DNA of 64,000 nt, taken from Papio anubis (Eukaryota; Chordata; Mammalia; Primates; Cercopithecidae). The DNA is taken from the NCBI RefSeq assembly GCF_008728515.1, contig NC_044986.1:67828817-67892816 (forward strand). Reading direction: 5' to 3'. A program made the position numbers and the translations under genes. Shown one piece after another: positions 35,761 through 47,520 of this stretch. The stretch's first letter is position 1. Each line of letters starts with the position of its first letter. Below the pieces are notes generated by a model. It did not search any database. It saw only the letters and a list, made by a program, of their open reading frames with translations, and was not told where the DNA came from.

Positions 35761-35864
35761 CAATCCGACCTGGGCTCTGCAATCCACTCCTGGCCATGAG
35801 CTTGGGAGCAGGCCCTGCTTCTGCAGCAGGATGAGTGTGGTCTACATCAAAGTAAAGGGAAGTG

Positions 35865-36060
35865 CAGATCATTAAGCAGCTACTATGGTCAGGCTGTGCC
35901 TATGTACAGTATCCCTGCCAGGTGGGGTGGGTCATCTCCATTTTACAGATGAGGAAACTGAGACTCAGAAAGATAAAGTCAATAAGAGACCATGTTAGAA
36001 TTCAGACCAGAGTTAGGAGGCTCCAAAGCCTGTCTTTCCTCTTCACCCTGCTGCCTTAAA
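35865..36060 (+). repeat. MIR, sense
   Basis: 'tcattaagcagctactatgg', 'ttacagatgaggaaactgag' and 'attcagaccagagttaggag'. Confidence 0.8.
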
Positions 36061-36669
36061 AGATTGAGAAGGGCAATTCCAGTTTAAATGGTTTGTGGAT
36101 CTGAGGACACCCAGAGCACACGCTGGGTAGACAGGGTAAGGAGGGGGGAGAAGCAGAGTCAGGACGAACTTGTCTGGTGTGAGGGACAGGGGCCACCCAG
36201 CCTGCCCTCAGTCCTTCTATGGTGGCACTGATGGGTCACTGGTCATCAATACCCAAGGCTGCATTTATTATAGGCACTTGAAATATAAGGTTCATGAAGG
36301 CAAGAGCAAGATTTACAGAGCATGTGATACAGGCAGAGAGGTTCACCATCTGGATCTCATGTGCCACATGCCTCAAGCCTGTCCTCTCCAACATGCCAAG
36401 GAACTGTGGGTGGGTCCACCTTCCCAGACACGGAGAAGAGTAAAGTATGAAGTCCTAGGATAACCATGCCTTCTGTTCCCAACTTAAAACATATGCCTAG
36501 AGCTGGTGGGGCCCTGAGGCCACCAAGTCCAACCTCTACCATACTTGGGCTACTGTAAACCAGCTGGCACCAGGCCTACGCTGACCAACAGTTTCTAACA
36601 GATTAAGTCCCAGAGGCCCAAGGAGATTGAGCATCCTCAGTGCTGTTCTTCTTATTTATTTATTTATTT

Positions 36670-36845
36670 AGTATATACATTTTAAGAGATGGAGTCTTAC
36701 TATGTTGCTGAGGTTGGAGTGCAGTGGCTGTTCAGTGGTGCAATCACAGCTCACTGCAACCTCCAACTCCTAGTCTCAAGTGATCCTCCCACCTCAGCTT
36801 CCCAAGTAGCTGGGACTACAGGCATGTGACACAGTGCCCAGCTTT
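36670..36845 (-). repeat. Partial Alu, antisense
   Basis: A single-arm-like segment ('gatggagtcttactatgttg' to 'cacagtgcccagc') with a short internal duplication, cagtgg-ctgtt-cagtgg. It is preceded by (ATTT)n at 36652-36671. Confidence 0.82.
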
Positions 36846-36869
36846 TCAAAAAAATGAAATGTAACTATA

Positions 36870-37340
36870 TTTTCCAAAACAAAATATTGGTGAGAAAAGT
36901 GCCATTGTTTTACATTTTTTAATGTAATTTTGTATTGATACATAATAGACGTACATATTTTCAGGGTACATATGATAATACACTGATATCATTTGTAAAG
37001 ATCAAATCAGTGCAATTGGGATAGTCATCGCCTTAAATATTTGTCTTTTCTTTATACTAGAAACATTTAAATTATTTTATTATTTATTTTTTAATTTTTG
37101 ATAGAGACAGGGTCTCTCTATGTTGGTCTCGAACTCCTGAGCTTAAGTGATCTACTCAGGTCTCGAACTCCTGAGCTTAAGCGATCTACTCACCTCAGCC
37201 TCCCAAAGTGCTGGGATTACAGGCATGAGTCATCGCACTTGGCCCAAATGATTCTCTTCTAGCTATTTTGAAATATATCATAGATTATTGTAAAGTGTAA
37301 TTAATACTGATCCATCAAACACTAGGTCTTACTGGTGCTG
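36870..37340 (-). repeat. L1 3' UTR fragment, antisense, split by Alu
   Basis: 'tgatacataatagacgtac', 'gatcaaatcagtgcaattgg' and, after the Alu at about 37085-37245, 'ctattttgaaatatatcata' and 'agattattgtaaagtg' follow the reverse complement of an L1PB/L1MA-like 3' UTR. Confidence 0.7.
37100..37245 (-). repeat. Partial Alu with 34-base tandem duplication
   Basis: An Alu left-arm fragment, 'agagacagggtctctctatg' to 'catgagtcatcgcacttggc'. The segment ggtctcgaactcctgagctt... is duplicated head to tail: 37125-37158 and 37159-37192. Confidence 0.85.
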
Positions 37341-37754
37341 TTCTGATTCTGGAAAAAGCCCCCACATTCCTAGCCCACTTCCCATGCACTCACTCCAGGC
37401 TGAAGGATGTGAGGTCCTCTTCCCAGCACTGTCACTCGACAGCCTCCATCACTACTGCACTGACCCGCCCCACTCCTTGGAGTTTAACCAGGGCAAGAAA
37501 GTTCTAATGCCTCTGGACTTCTTATGTCCGTGCTACTTCCCTCTAAGAGTCTTATGTGGGTCTTAATCTGGGGCCCCTGGGTGGAAAGAGGGATTCAAGG
37601 AACCCCTGAGATCATATGCAGAAGTCTGTGTGCTTTGGGGGAGCGGCTATAGCTTACATAAGATAGTCAAAGGGGTACGCATTCCAAGGAGGTTTCCGAG
37701 CCCCTGGGTGCCAAGTTACAGTGACCTGTCCTGTTTAGTGGTGTTCCTGGACAG

Positions 37755-38010
37755 AGCAATGGACAGAACACAGTGCTTAAGAGCAGGGACTTAGAGGCCA
37801 GACTGCCTGATTTTGAACCCCGACTCTGTGTCTTATTATTAATGTCAGTGATCTTGGGCAGGTTTCTTAACCTCTGTGTGTCTCTGTTTCCTTATCTGTA
37901 AAAGGGATTGACAGTGTGTCTATCCTCACGGGATTGTTGTGAAGATTAAATGAGTTAATCCACATAAAGCTCTCCATTCAGGCTGAATGATTACTTCTCC
38001 TCCCATCGCC
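37755..38010 (-). repeat. MIR, antisense, nearly complete
   Basis: 'gtgcttaagagcagggactt', 'ttgggcaggtttcttaacct', 'ttccttatctgtaaaaggg' and 'ttgtgaagattaaatgagtt' follow the MIR complement. Confidence 0.85.
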
Positions 38011-38384
38011 CTTGGAGGTTGGCAGGGCAGAGGTTATCCTGACCACTTTTTCAATGAGGAAGAATGACAGAAATAATAGCCCAGTTCCAGAGTTCTGCCT
38101 GCAAGTGCAGCAGGTCCTGCTGACTGTTTCATGAAATCATTGCAAAGAGGAAGTCTGCACACTGCTTTCAGAGTCAGGAGGATTCCTTTTAGAGAACTGG
38201 GGAATAAACAGATCTGTCAACAATTTCAGTCCTGGTCAAGTAGTGAGAACCAGTCATAGGTCACAGGATGCAAGAGGTGGCTTTAGGTGTGAGTCAGGAG
38301 CCACACACCTGAACTGGCCTGTTAGCATCTTCACGGTGACCTCCTTGAAGTCCCTCTAATCAGATTTCCAGAGAAATAGAGGAA

Positions 38385-38580
38385 CTACTGCTTGTTGAGC
38401 ACTATGAACCGGGCAAGTGAATGCATAATCTTACTTAATCCATACAGTCACTAGGCAGAAGGATTATTATCCCCATTTTATATGTGCCAAAACTAAGACT
38501 CATTCACATAGCTGCTAAGTGGCAGAACCGAGATTCAAACTCAGGTCTGTCCGACTCCAAGACTCAAGTGCCTGATGGTC
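38385..38580 (+). repeat. MIR, sense
   Basis: 'ctgcttgttgagcactatg', 'ttatccccattttatatgtg' and 'taagtggcagaaccgagatt'. Confidence 0.82.
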
Positions 38581-38768
38581 ACAACAGCAGCAGTCCTCAT
38601 TAGAATCACCTGGAGCACTTGGTAAATGCAGATTGCTGTATCCGCTCCCAGAGTCCCTGATTCCATAGGTCTGGTGTGGGACCTGATAATTTGCAGCTCC
38701 AACAAGTTCCCAGGTGGTGCTGATGCTGCTGGTCTGAGAACCCCACGTGGAGAATCACTGTGCTAAAC
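38580..38768 (+). repeat. MER5-type hAT element
   Basis: 'tcattagaatcacctggagc', 'cctgattccataggtctgg', 'ttcccaggtggtgctgatgc' and 'gagaatcactg' match a near-complete MER5 element. Confidence 0.8.
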
Positions 38769-39753
38769 CAGAGTGATGAGGGGTTGTCAGGAGCTCACAC
38801 CTGGCCCAGGGAGCGAACGTGAGGGCTTCATCTGCTGCTGTTCCAGTTGAGGGCTCAGGAACCGGAAAGTCTTTAATGAAGCTAATGCATTGTGGACACT
38901 CACTCAACTTTCCTTGAAAATGATCACAGATTCAGGGCAGAGCCTTTGCATTTTAAGTACCAAGCTCATCTTCTTCACCACGCCCCAAGGTTGGCGCCTG
39001 GTGGCTTTACCCCTCACTTGTGTCTTTCCCACCTGCTCCCTTCAGCTGAGGCCCAACACCATCCATATTCAGGAGGGAGGAGGGAGAGGCGCGGGGGTGA
39101 GACAGTGAGGCTGAGGGGTAAGTCTCGAGGCATGCGATGACAGGCTGGAAGGCGCTATGATCTCACCCCCTCGCAGGCATTCCTGTAACTGGGGAGCAGT
39201 GGGTGGGGGGTGCGGGGCTGCCTCCTGCCAGGGCACAGTCACACCTCCTACCTGTTCTCTGGAACTCATTAGCTGCTGAGGTGATGTTAACTGTTTTTCA
39301 TTTTCTGAGTCTTTGCTGAGACTCAAAAAGGGGAAATGAGCCATTACCAACTAGCAACATTTTTTGAAACAGAAACTGAATTGACTGTATTTTCTGATAA
39401 TGTTGTGTGAACTACGAATGCAGAACTCTGACCTTGTCTTTCAGAAGACAGACATCTGTGGCTTGCCTTCTGCTTATAAAGCTCTGGGAGAAAGGACTAG
39501 GAGGGGTCAAATGTCAAAATGTGCTGGCCCTGTCCTGTTGTGAGAATGTCGGGAAATTTCCCTTTCCTTGCTTTCTGCTGCTCGAGATCCTCAGGCTCTG
39601 CCCTGTTAGGTAAGGAACAGCCACTTCGATTTTTGAAATAGGGGAGTCAGGACACAGGGCTTGGAATCAGAGAACTCTGAACCTCAGTATCCTCATCCGT
39701 AAAATAGAGATATTAATCCTGCATGCCTCAACATTCTGATCATGTCAGAGTGC

Positions 39754-39826
39754 CTTGTGAACTGCAAAAAGCATATCAGATATTAGCTCTTATTATCCTG
39801 CCCTTAGATCCATTTGCACCCCATCC
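39754..39826 (+). repeat. Short direct duplication, copy 1
   Basis: 'cttgtgaactgcaaaaagc' to 'tttgcaccccatcc' recurs at 41261-41337 with only a few substitutions and a 3-base ATT-type length difference. Not part of a repeat I recognise. Confidence 0.85.
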
Positions 39827-40687
39827 TATGGGACAAGGAGTCTGTAGGACCAAGGGGACATAATAACCGGGAGCTCACAGCCCTCTCCCATTCTGCCATG
39901 CTCTGGGTACGAGGGACACTTGAATCCCTTGCCCAGATGGGCTTGAACCTATAAGGAAGGGCTGGGAAGGCCTTTTTCTAGACCCATGGCCCCAAGGGCA
40001 GACTGCTAAGGGCACTCCAGGGTGCAAGGGATGGCTGTTTGCAAGGGGTGCAGAGTTGGGACTTATAGGTTGGGATATCTACATTTGTACACAGGAGACC
40101 CTTCTAGATGTGGGACTGAGCAGAATTCTGAGAAGTCAGAGAATTCTAGATTCCAACCTGACCTTCCAGGTTGTTATAAAGGTATACGTGTGTCAAGGTA
40201 GAAGAACAAGGAGAACATTTTAAGTTTAGTCGTTGATGTATAACTTACATATGAAAACACCTGGTATAGGGCCTCCATGTGTATTATTGTCCTGGGCCCA
40301 TTCTCATTACTAGAAGTTTGAATTCACTTCCTTTGAGCCAGGCAGACCTCTTGCTTTCCTCATTATTTGTACCTCTCTTCCTATTTCCCTCTCCTCTGTC
40401 TTCCTAAATATGCATAGCTGAGCCTTATTAGGATATATAGCCAGGATTGGTAGAGATTTAGGGGGCTCCCTTTCCTCTCTCCCTTAAACCATTTCCCCCA
40501 CCTCAGGACATGTGGGACAGATGATAGGCAGGGGCCAAGGGTCCTCTCTGGTCAATGGCTGGCCTCCTTTTTCCCTCTTAAGAGGTTTCAAGATAGTGGT
40601 ATCTGTGTAACTTCATGGTAAGAAGATAGAGCTCCATTCTCCCACCATGGTAACCCTAAGGTAAGCCAAGAGGATCCATCTTTTTGT

Positions 40688-40702
40688 GGGGGGGGGGGGG
40701 GG
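40688..40702 (+). repeat. G15 homopolymer
   Basis: Fifteen consecutive G, followed by tggtg. Length is likely polymorphic and sequencing-error prone. Confidence 0.85.
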
Positions 40703-41260
40703 TGGTGTTGTGGGGAGCAGGCCTGAGAAGCCTAGATTTTTGGGCAGAGAACTACAAGAAGAGTGATGTTGCCTGCCCCTGTCCCCATCTCCATCCTGGA
40801 AGGGCGCAGGTCCTCAGCTGGCAGCAGGAGAACGGCAGCTGGCGAAAGGCAGCAGCCAGCAACTTCACCACTTTGAGTTGGGCCCCTTCTGGTGTAGAAC
40901 CTGGATCTCCTAACTTCCTTGGCTTGCCACTAGGGTGTCATTATCCACAATTTGCTCCATGTAAAACCCTCTTTCAACATCCCCTTTCTACCCAGACACT
41001 GTTTGACAGTGCAGAGACTGGTCCAGAAATGGGGTCGCTTGCCTCTGTGAGTCAAGCCTCTCCTGCTCCAGAAAGTAAGATGAGAATAGCTGTTCCCCAC
41101 TTGCTTCTTGGGGTCCTGGGAGGATGCAGCAGTAGTAGAACAGCTTTTCGTACATATGAAAATCTGCTACACAGCTCATCTCACCTGTGCCTGAGATGGC
41201 GATAACGCAAAGGAGGAAAAGCGCAGGCGGGAGTACAGAGGTGGCAGGCTTGTGAGAGAG

Positions 41261-41337
41261 CTTTGTGAACTGCAAAAAGCCTATCAGATATTAGCTCTTG
41301 TTATTATCCTGCTCTTAGATCCATTTGCACCCCATCC
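41261..41337 (+). repeat. Short direct duplication, copy 2
   Basis: Partner of 39754-39826, 1.5 kb downstream and in the same orientation. Confidence 0.85.
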
Positions 41338-42934
41338 CACCTGCCCCAACAACCCTAAGAGAATCAGAGCAAATGCTTATTAGACGTGAGCACTGAAGAC
41401 TCCAAGGACTACTGCGGCTACCGTTTCTCCACAGGTGGAAAGAGAGTGAAGTGCTGGTACTGTGCTGAGTGACTTTGGGTGCTACCAAGCAGAGGATTAA
41501 ACACAGAACCTCAGCATGTCCAAGTTCTCCCCTTTTCAATACTTTCAATCCTGATTACCCACAGGAGAAACTTTCAGTTTAGTGTTTGAATTCTTCAACA
41601 CCTCACTAAAACTCAACAGTCTCCCTTTTTAACAAAGCACTCAAGGTTTTGCCCACTAGAATTGAAAACAATATTTTAATTTTCATCTCTTTATGTGGTT
41701 TCTTACTTTCTATTTATGGCAGCTGATAGTGGTTTTCCATTAAAGTAATGACATACACATTTTAAAAGTAAATATAAGTAATCAACTAAAAAAACAATTT
41801 AAGAAGTACTTTAAAAAAATACAGGTGGTACTTGGACGTGACTAATATTATTCGTTTCATAGGCAAGGAAAGGGAGAAGCAGGCAGGAGTCTCCAAACCC
41901 CAGTGTGGTATAAGCAGACATTTAGGAAGAGCACAGACCGCTGTCTCCGCTGACTGAAAGCCAGATACTCATGGGCCAGGTAAGTTCTCCCTTTCACATT
42001 TAGGACCCCCATTAACAAGAGTCTGCCTTTTGTGGTTGTTTTCGCCATTTTCATTTTAGCCAAGAACAATAAGAACGTCTGGGGCTACGGATTGATCCGT
42101 TTAAATTGAGGGCAGAAAGCTGGCCATTTTTCATAAGCGAAGGGCGTCAGTTGTGGCGTTAGGTATAACCGGAAGTGGGGGAGGAAAGGGCAAAAATAGA
42201 GGTGGAGCAAAGTGTAGACAGGAAATAGAAGACACAAAGGCAAACCAGCTTGAACATTTTTAAGGACTTGAAACTCCAGGGAGTGGTAGAAACAAACTCC
42301 AGATTGTTCCCGTCCTAAGTAAATACAGCAATGTGTCTCTCACAAAGCTCTGACCACAGCCACTCTTTGATACTGACAGAACTATTGCTTATTAAAACTA
42401 CTATGATGATTTGCCCACTAACCTCCACTGGGCCCTCAGTAGCTGTCAGGCACCTGGCTAAGACTGAACATCCTGTTGTCAATCCTTACAGGAAGACTTC
42501 AAGTGAAAATTGCAGGCTCTGGACTTGACTACCCTGGGTTGGAAATCTGGCCCTGTAGAGCTGTGTGTCAGAGCAAATCAAATTCTTCCCTGAGCCTATT
42601 TCCTCATTCATTATACCCATTATACTAAATGGGCGTAATAACTATTATAGCTCTTAGACTTCAGCATTAGAACATTTATCAGGGGTAGGAAGTAAGCAAC
42701 CAATAACAATATCACTTATTATTCACTGTTGGTATTATCAGTACCAGAAGAGCAAAGAAGCTTCTGAAGTTTGTCCACCTTAAACAATTAGATATAGAAA
42801 ATATGACTAACTATAGAGTTTATTCAAGCCCAAAGCTTGAGGATGGCCACCCAGGAGCATAGATTCAAGTTTCCCTGAATGTACATGCTGAGTAGCAGCA
42901 GTTAAAAGTGGGTTTGTTTGTGTATGTGTGTGTG

Positions 42935-43256
42935 TGTTTTGGGACGGAGTCTCCCTTTGTTGCCCAGGGTGGAATGCAGTGATGTGATCTCAGCTCATTG
43001 CAAACACCACCTCCTGGATTCAGGCGATTCTCCTGCCTCTGCCTCAGCCTCCCAAGTAGCTGGGATTACAGGTACCCACCACCACGCCCGGCTGATTTTT
43101 ATATGTTTAGATTACAGGTACCCACCACCACGCCTGGCTGATTTTTATATTTTTAGTGGAGACGTGGTTTCACCATGTTGCCCAGGCTGGTCTCGAACTC
43201 ATGACCTCGCCCTCCCAAAGTGCTGGGATTACAGACGTGAGCCACCGCGTCTGGCC
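42935..43256 (-). repeat. Alu, antisense, with 46-base tandem duplication
   Basis: A complete antisense Alu in which the segment gattacaggtacccaccacc... is present twice in tandem (43064-43109, 43110-43155). It is preceded by a TG run (about 42916-42937) and followed at once by the CpG island at 43300. Confidence 0.9.
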
Positions 43257-43299
43257 CTGTCTTTTCTCAAAGTCACTTGGCCCAATGTCACAGAGCTGA

Positions 43300-43860
43300 A
43301 CCAAGTTGGTTAGGCTGAGGGATAGGTCCCGGAGTGCTCAGATCTCCGGGCCTCAAGGCCCAGGCTGGGGTGGCACGGTAGGGGCTGATGGGGAGGTGCC
43401 CAGGCCACCGGCAGATGCTCCCGGAAGATGCTCTAAGCTGCCGTCCGGTATTCCCTGGGATCGGGCTACCTGGAGACTCCCACGGCGGTGACACACCAAG
43501 CGGGGTGTGTCGAATCGTCAGGTCCGCAAAGCCACCTCGTTCAGCAACTCACGGCTGTGCCGGGCCCGCCACGCTCAGCTCGGCCAGAAACAGCTCCTAA
43601 AGCCAGGGCCTGGACCGCCCTCGCTGGCCTCTGGCAGGCAAACGGCCACACGCCACGAAACAGATGGTCGCGAGCGGCTTCCGGGAGCCGCGGGGCAGGC
43701 CGGGAGCCGGGCCCTACAGCCAAGGCCCGCGCGGGGGCCCGTTGGTAGTTACCCGGCAACAGGGTGGACGCCCAGTCGAGGGGGGCGGAGCCAGCAGGGC
43801 TGGAAGAGCCAGCAAGAAAGCTCTAGGGAGAGGCGACCTGCCAATTCCGGAAGCGGCTTT
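43300..43860. promoter_or_regulatory. Orphan intergenic CpG island
   Basis: GC-rich, repeat-free sequence with dense CpGs (for example ggtcgcgagcggcttccggg, ggcccgcgcgggggcccg), an RFX X-box (43748-43760), a GC box (ggggggcggagcc, about 43780-43792) and TTCCGG ETS-type cores (about 43679 and 43845). The texture is that of a housekeeping-type promoter or active element. No known gene starts between SLC29A3 and CDH23 as far as I know. Open frames over it (up to 138 codons) resemble no protein, so a non-coding RNA start or an enhancer are both possible. Confidence 0.6.
43748..43760 (+). promoter_or_regulatory. RFX X-box in CpG island
   Basis: gttacccggcaac fits the RFX consensus GTNRCC-(0-3 N)-RGYAAC exactly, with half-sites GTTACC and GGCAAC and a one-base spacer. 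RFX1-3 bind such sites in promoters of ciliary genes (established knowledge); binding here is inferred. Confidence 0.6.
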
Positions 43861-43969
43861 TTGTTTTGTCCCCAGATCACTCTTTCCTACCTGGTCTTGG
43901 AGGAAGATCGTGGAGGCAAATGATAAAAAGCAGAAATAAACCAGGGGAGCAAACAATGATAAAAAAAGA

Positions 43970-44200
43970 TACTCATATTTGTTGAGCACTTACTGTCGGC
44001 CTGGCTCTTTGCAAGGATTATTTAATTTGATGATCTGATTTTGTAGGGAAAGTATGGTTACTGTCCCAATTTGTAAATGAGAAAACAGGAGTTTAGACAG
44101 ATTAAGCATGTTGGCCAAACTACCTCAAACTAGGGAGTGGCAGAGCTGGAATTTGAAGTTGGGTGGTCCTGAACTCAGGTGGCTTGTTTTCTTAATCAGT
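43970..44200 (+). repeat. MIR, sense
   Basis: 'catatttgttgagcacttac', 'tgtcccaatttgtaaatgag', 'aaactagggagtggcagagc'. Confidence 0.8.
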
Positions 44201-44747
44201 CAAACCGTGGACACTCATTTCAGTTCAGCAAACCTAAATCTGTGTTCCTACTAGACCATGTGGGGCCAATCCAGGTTTTATGGGGTCTGAAGCTTAGACA
44301 ATTTGGGGGGCCCTCTTTTGGAAAAAAGAATAAAAAATTGCAAATATAAAATCAGGTATAAAAACAAACTTATTTAGAATGTAAAAAGAAATCACAACAA
44401 AATATTCTTGCTAATTTTACAAAAATATACAACCATATGAATGCATAGCTAGGGACTCAACGAAGCCATCTTTGACCCTTAGCTTCCCTTGAAATCCTTC
44501 AGATGGCAAACTACCTTGCAAGCTTCTCTGAGGTTCTCCTCCCCACCCTGTCTCCCAGCTAAAGGACCTGAAGACGCTAGCAACAGGCTTAATAGGGCTT
44601 TTCTGGCCATAGGAGCCATTTTGGCCTGAGTCAACTTGAGTGCCAGAGGGCGAATGCCCTCAGAAGCAGCCCCCAAATACTGATGAACAGGGAGTTGGTG
44701 GAGAAATTCCCTAGCTTCCTCATCCCTCAGTTGAGATCATGCTGAGA

Positions 44748-44940
44748 CACTTAGTGGTTCTTAGGGTGTAGTCCCAAACCAGCAGCAATCTGTACCACTT
44801 GAGAACTTGTTAGAAATGCACATTGTCAGCCTACTACTAAGCTGTACCTACTGATTCTAAAACTCTAGGGGCTGGGGCCCCGTCACTGGTGTTTCAACAA
44901 GCCCTCCTAGTGAGTCTGTGCTGAAGTTTGAGTACGACAG
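44748..44940 (+). repeat. MER5-type hAT element
   Basis: 'agtggttcttagggtgtagt', 'gaacttgttagaaatgcaca', 'tgtacctactgattctaaaa' and 'ttcaacaagccctcctagtg' keep the MER5 order. Confidence 0.72.
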
Positions 44941-45426
44941 TTCTGCTAGGCTGTTCCCCAGAGCTCCCGTTGTCTACAATGGTAACCTGCTTGATAACAC
45001 ATCTTATTTTGGTCTCCTTCCCTTTCTTGTCTCACTTCCTCATTCTTCAGCTGGAGCTTCCTGAAGTCACTTCTAACAAACGACTCACACTTAAATCTTT
45101 GTCTGGGATCGGCTTCTAGAGAAACACCACCTCAGATGGGAACAACTGGGGGAGGTGTCATTGCCCAATGAAGCTGGCTTCAAGGAGAACGAAATGCTCT
45201 GCTAAATCCTTTACTCTTGTTGTCTGCTTCACCTTCACCATGCCTCAGTTGAGAGGGAGATGTTGCCCCCCAACGGGGAAACTAGGGTTTGGAGGATTTA
45301 AGTGGCTTGTCCAAGGATTTGAATCCAGGTCTGCCTGAGTCCAAAAGGTGAGCTCCTTACCAGTGAGGGCAGAGGGTCAGTCCATGTTTTGCTGTCTTGT
45401 CATTCCTACTCTTCTCAGAGCAGGCA

Positions 45427-45945
45427 AGTGTTAAATGAAAATTATAGGAGGCCATTGTTTTGGACTAAGTTTCTGAATTAGGTCCCAACAGACCAGGCTA
45501 AAAATCCAAAGGGAGTCACCCATGCTAAAGTTCCATGTCACTAAACCCAAACTAAGTAGTTACCTGAAAAGAGGTAGCAGGCAATTTCCCACACAGGCCA
45601 GTTCAAATCTGAACAGGCACGAGAGTGAATCCCCTCTGCTTTATTCCTTATACGAGAGAAGTAGCGTTGAGTAGCCTGATGTTAATGAATCAGTTATTTT
45701 TCTGTCATTCTGTCTCCCTGTCCCCACCTCATGAGGAAAGTGGCTCTGAAGCAACGAATAGGCTCTTTGTTCTTTGCCTCTGTTTCCTTCAGCTCTCTCT
45801 GTCTATAAAACCAACTCGCTCTGCTCAGCTTATCGAAACACTTATTCTATTTTATGGAATGAAGTGTTGCCAGATTCTAGAATTGCAATAAAGCCATTTG
45901 AGATCTTTAAGCTTAACTTATTGTCATTTTGTCTTTTGATTCAGG
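45427..45945 (+). repeat. ERV1-type solo LTR
   Basis: About 520 bases have LTR architecture: a TATA-like ctataaaacc (about 45803), then an AATAAA in 'ttgcaataaagccatttgag' about 80 bases downstream, a T/G-rich stretch, and an end at 'gattca'. No internal region or second LTR adjoins it. The family is not named with certainty. Confidence 0.6.
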
Positions 45946-46509
45946 GATCCAGTTTTGTTGTGCGGAGTGCTATAGGCTGGACACTTTGGAAAAATCCAGA
46001 GTGCACTCTGTGGACACTGCTGGCCTGAAATAGTGGGGCACACTGGCCTGAGAGTTCCCTGGCTCCCAGTGCCTAAGGTCCTTCACCCCATGCTCCCTCA
46101 AGGTCCATCCCTACACCCTCCAGCCCACAGCATGTGACCAAGCATGTGCCCTGTAACCTGAAGCTGGAGCCCTTCCTTTTGCAGAGACCTGGAAATTGAG
46201 CCAGATCTGCATCTGAGGGACACTAGAAGGGTTGGGGAGGAGTGCTTACCCCTGAACTCTGTTCTGTCTCATGTTTGGAGGTCCAACGTCATTTGGTTCT
46301 TCAGATTTCCAGCAAACTATAGCTCTCATTCCTTTCCCGCATGCCCTCACCCCAAGGCTTTTACACTTAAGAGGAAGGGCCCTGCCTTCTCTGGGCCCAC
46401 AGCTCCTGTGGCTTGAGGTTCCAGCTGTCTTGTTAACAATTTTTCTCCCTGTGATGTAGGAACGATGACTGTGTTAACAGGTTGGGGGGTGGTTGGGGAG
46501 ACACTAACA

Positions 46510-46665
46510 AGATGACAAACCTTGGTCTTTGGCTCTGCTGCTGACTTTGAGCAAGTCCTTTTTTACCTCTCAGAGCCTCATTATCTCATCTGTAAAGTGG
46601 GGAGTCCTGCTCCCCTCCCCTGAGGTTGTTCTAATGAGGCCGTGCTCATAGTAGGTGAATAACAT
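46510..46665 (-). repeat. MIR, antisense
   Basis: 'gctgctgactttgagcaagt', 'agagcctcattatctcatct' and 'gtaaagtggggagtcc'. Confidence 0.8.
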
Positions 46666-47214
46666 GGGCACGCACAGTGATGGGTGCGGGTTGCAATTGG
46701 GACTTCCCTCTGTTCCCTCCATCGGCTGGTCTTGACTTTTCCAGGACCTTGGTCTCCCAGTAGGTTGCTGGTGATACTCAAAAGGTAGGGGTCTCTCCCC
46801 AGGACTCTGGCAGCCTGCCTTTCCGAGAGGAAGGAGACAGAAAGGGTTACTTTGGTAATCACTATGCTTAAGGATGCCCCAATGCTTCACCTTGTCCCAA
46901 ACCGATCCCCCACTCCCACCCTCAAGTCTAAAGTGGATCCCTCTACAATAATCTCTCATCATGCCATTCAGTCTTCCTTTGTGGCACTTATTATAAGTGC
47001 TAATTACTTATCAATATCTGTTTTTTTTAAACAAAACTTTATTATGAAAAGTTTCCAACATTTACCAGAAAAACCCAAAACAGAACAGTATCACAGACTC
47101 CATATACCTATCACTCAGCTTCAACAATGATCAACTCGAGGTCAATCTCGTTTTATCTCTACCCCTACTCACTCCTGCCTCCTAGTATTAATTTGATGCA
47201 ACACATCTGTAAAT

Positions 47215-47520
47215 GTTTTGGTAGGTATTGCTAAAAATAAGGGCTCTTCTGTAAAATATAACCACAAATACATGTCATTCTACATTTATCCAAACCCACA
47301 GAATGTACAACTCTAAGAGTGAACCCTGATGTGAACGATGGACTTGGGATGACGATGATGTGTCAATGCAGGCTCATTACTGTATCAAATGCTCTGCTGA
47401 GCTGGGGGATGTTGATACTGTGGCAGGCTGTGCACAACGTGGGGGCAGTCTCTGTACCTTCTTCTCAATTTTGTTGTGAACTTAAAACTACTCTGAAAAA
47501 AGTTAAGTCTTAAAAAGTAA
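47215..47520 (+). repeat. L1M-type LINE 3' end
   Basis: 'aacccacagaatgtacaac', 'agagtgaaccctgatgtgaa', 'gatgatgtgtcaatgcaggc' and 'ctctgtaccttcttctcaat' are phrases of an old L1 3' UTR, ending in an A-rich tail. The sequence just upstream (47025-47215) is also repeat-like but not assigned. Confidence 0.65.

Noticed and set aside
40684..41205. 173-codon open frame after the G15 run
   Set aside because: Starts at a homopolymer, shows no domain, overlaps a reverse frame and has no splice or poly(A) support.
42918..43313. 131-codon open frame on the + strand
   Set aside because: Translation of an antisense Alu with its tandem duplication; not a gene.
43507..43923. 138-codon open frame in the CpG island
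   Set aside because: GC-rich DNA has few stops; there is no recognisable domain, and frames of similar length lie on the other strand and in other frames.
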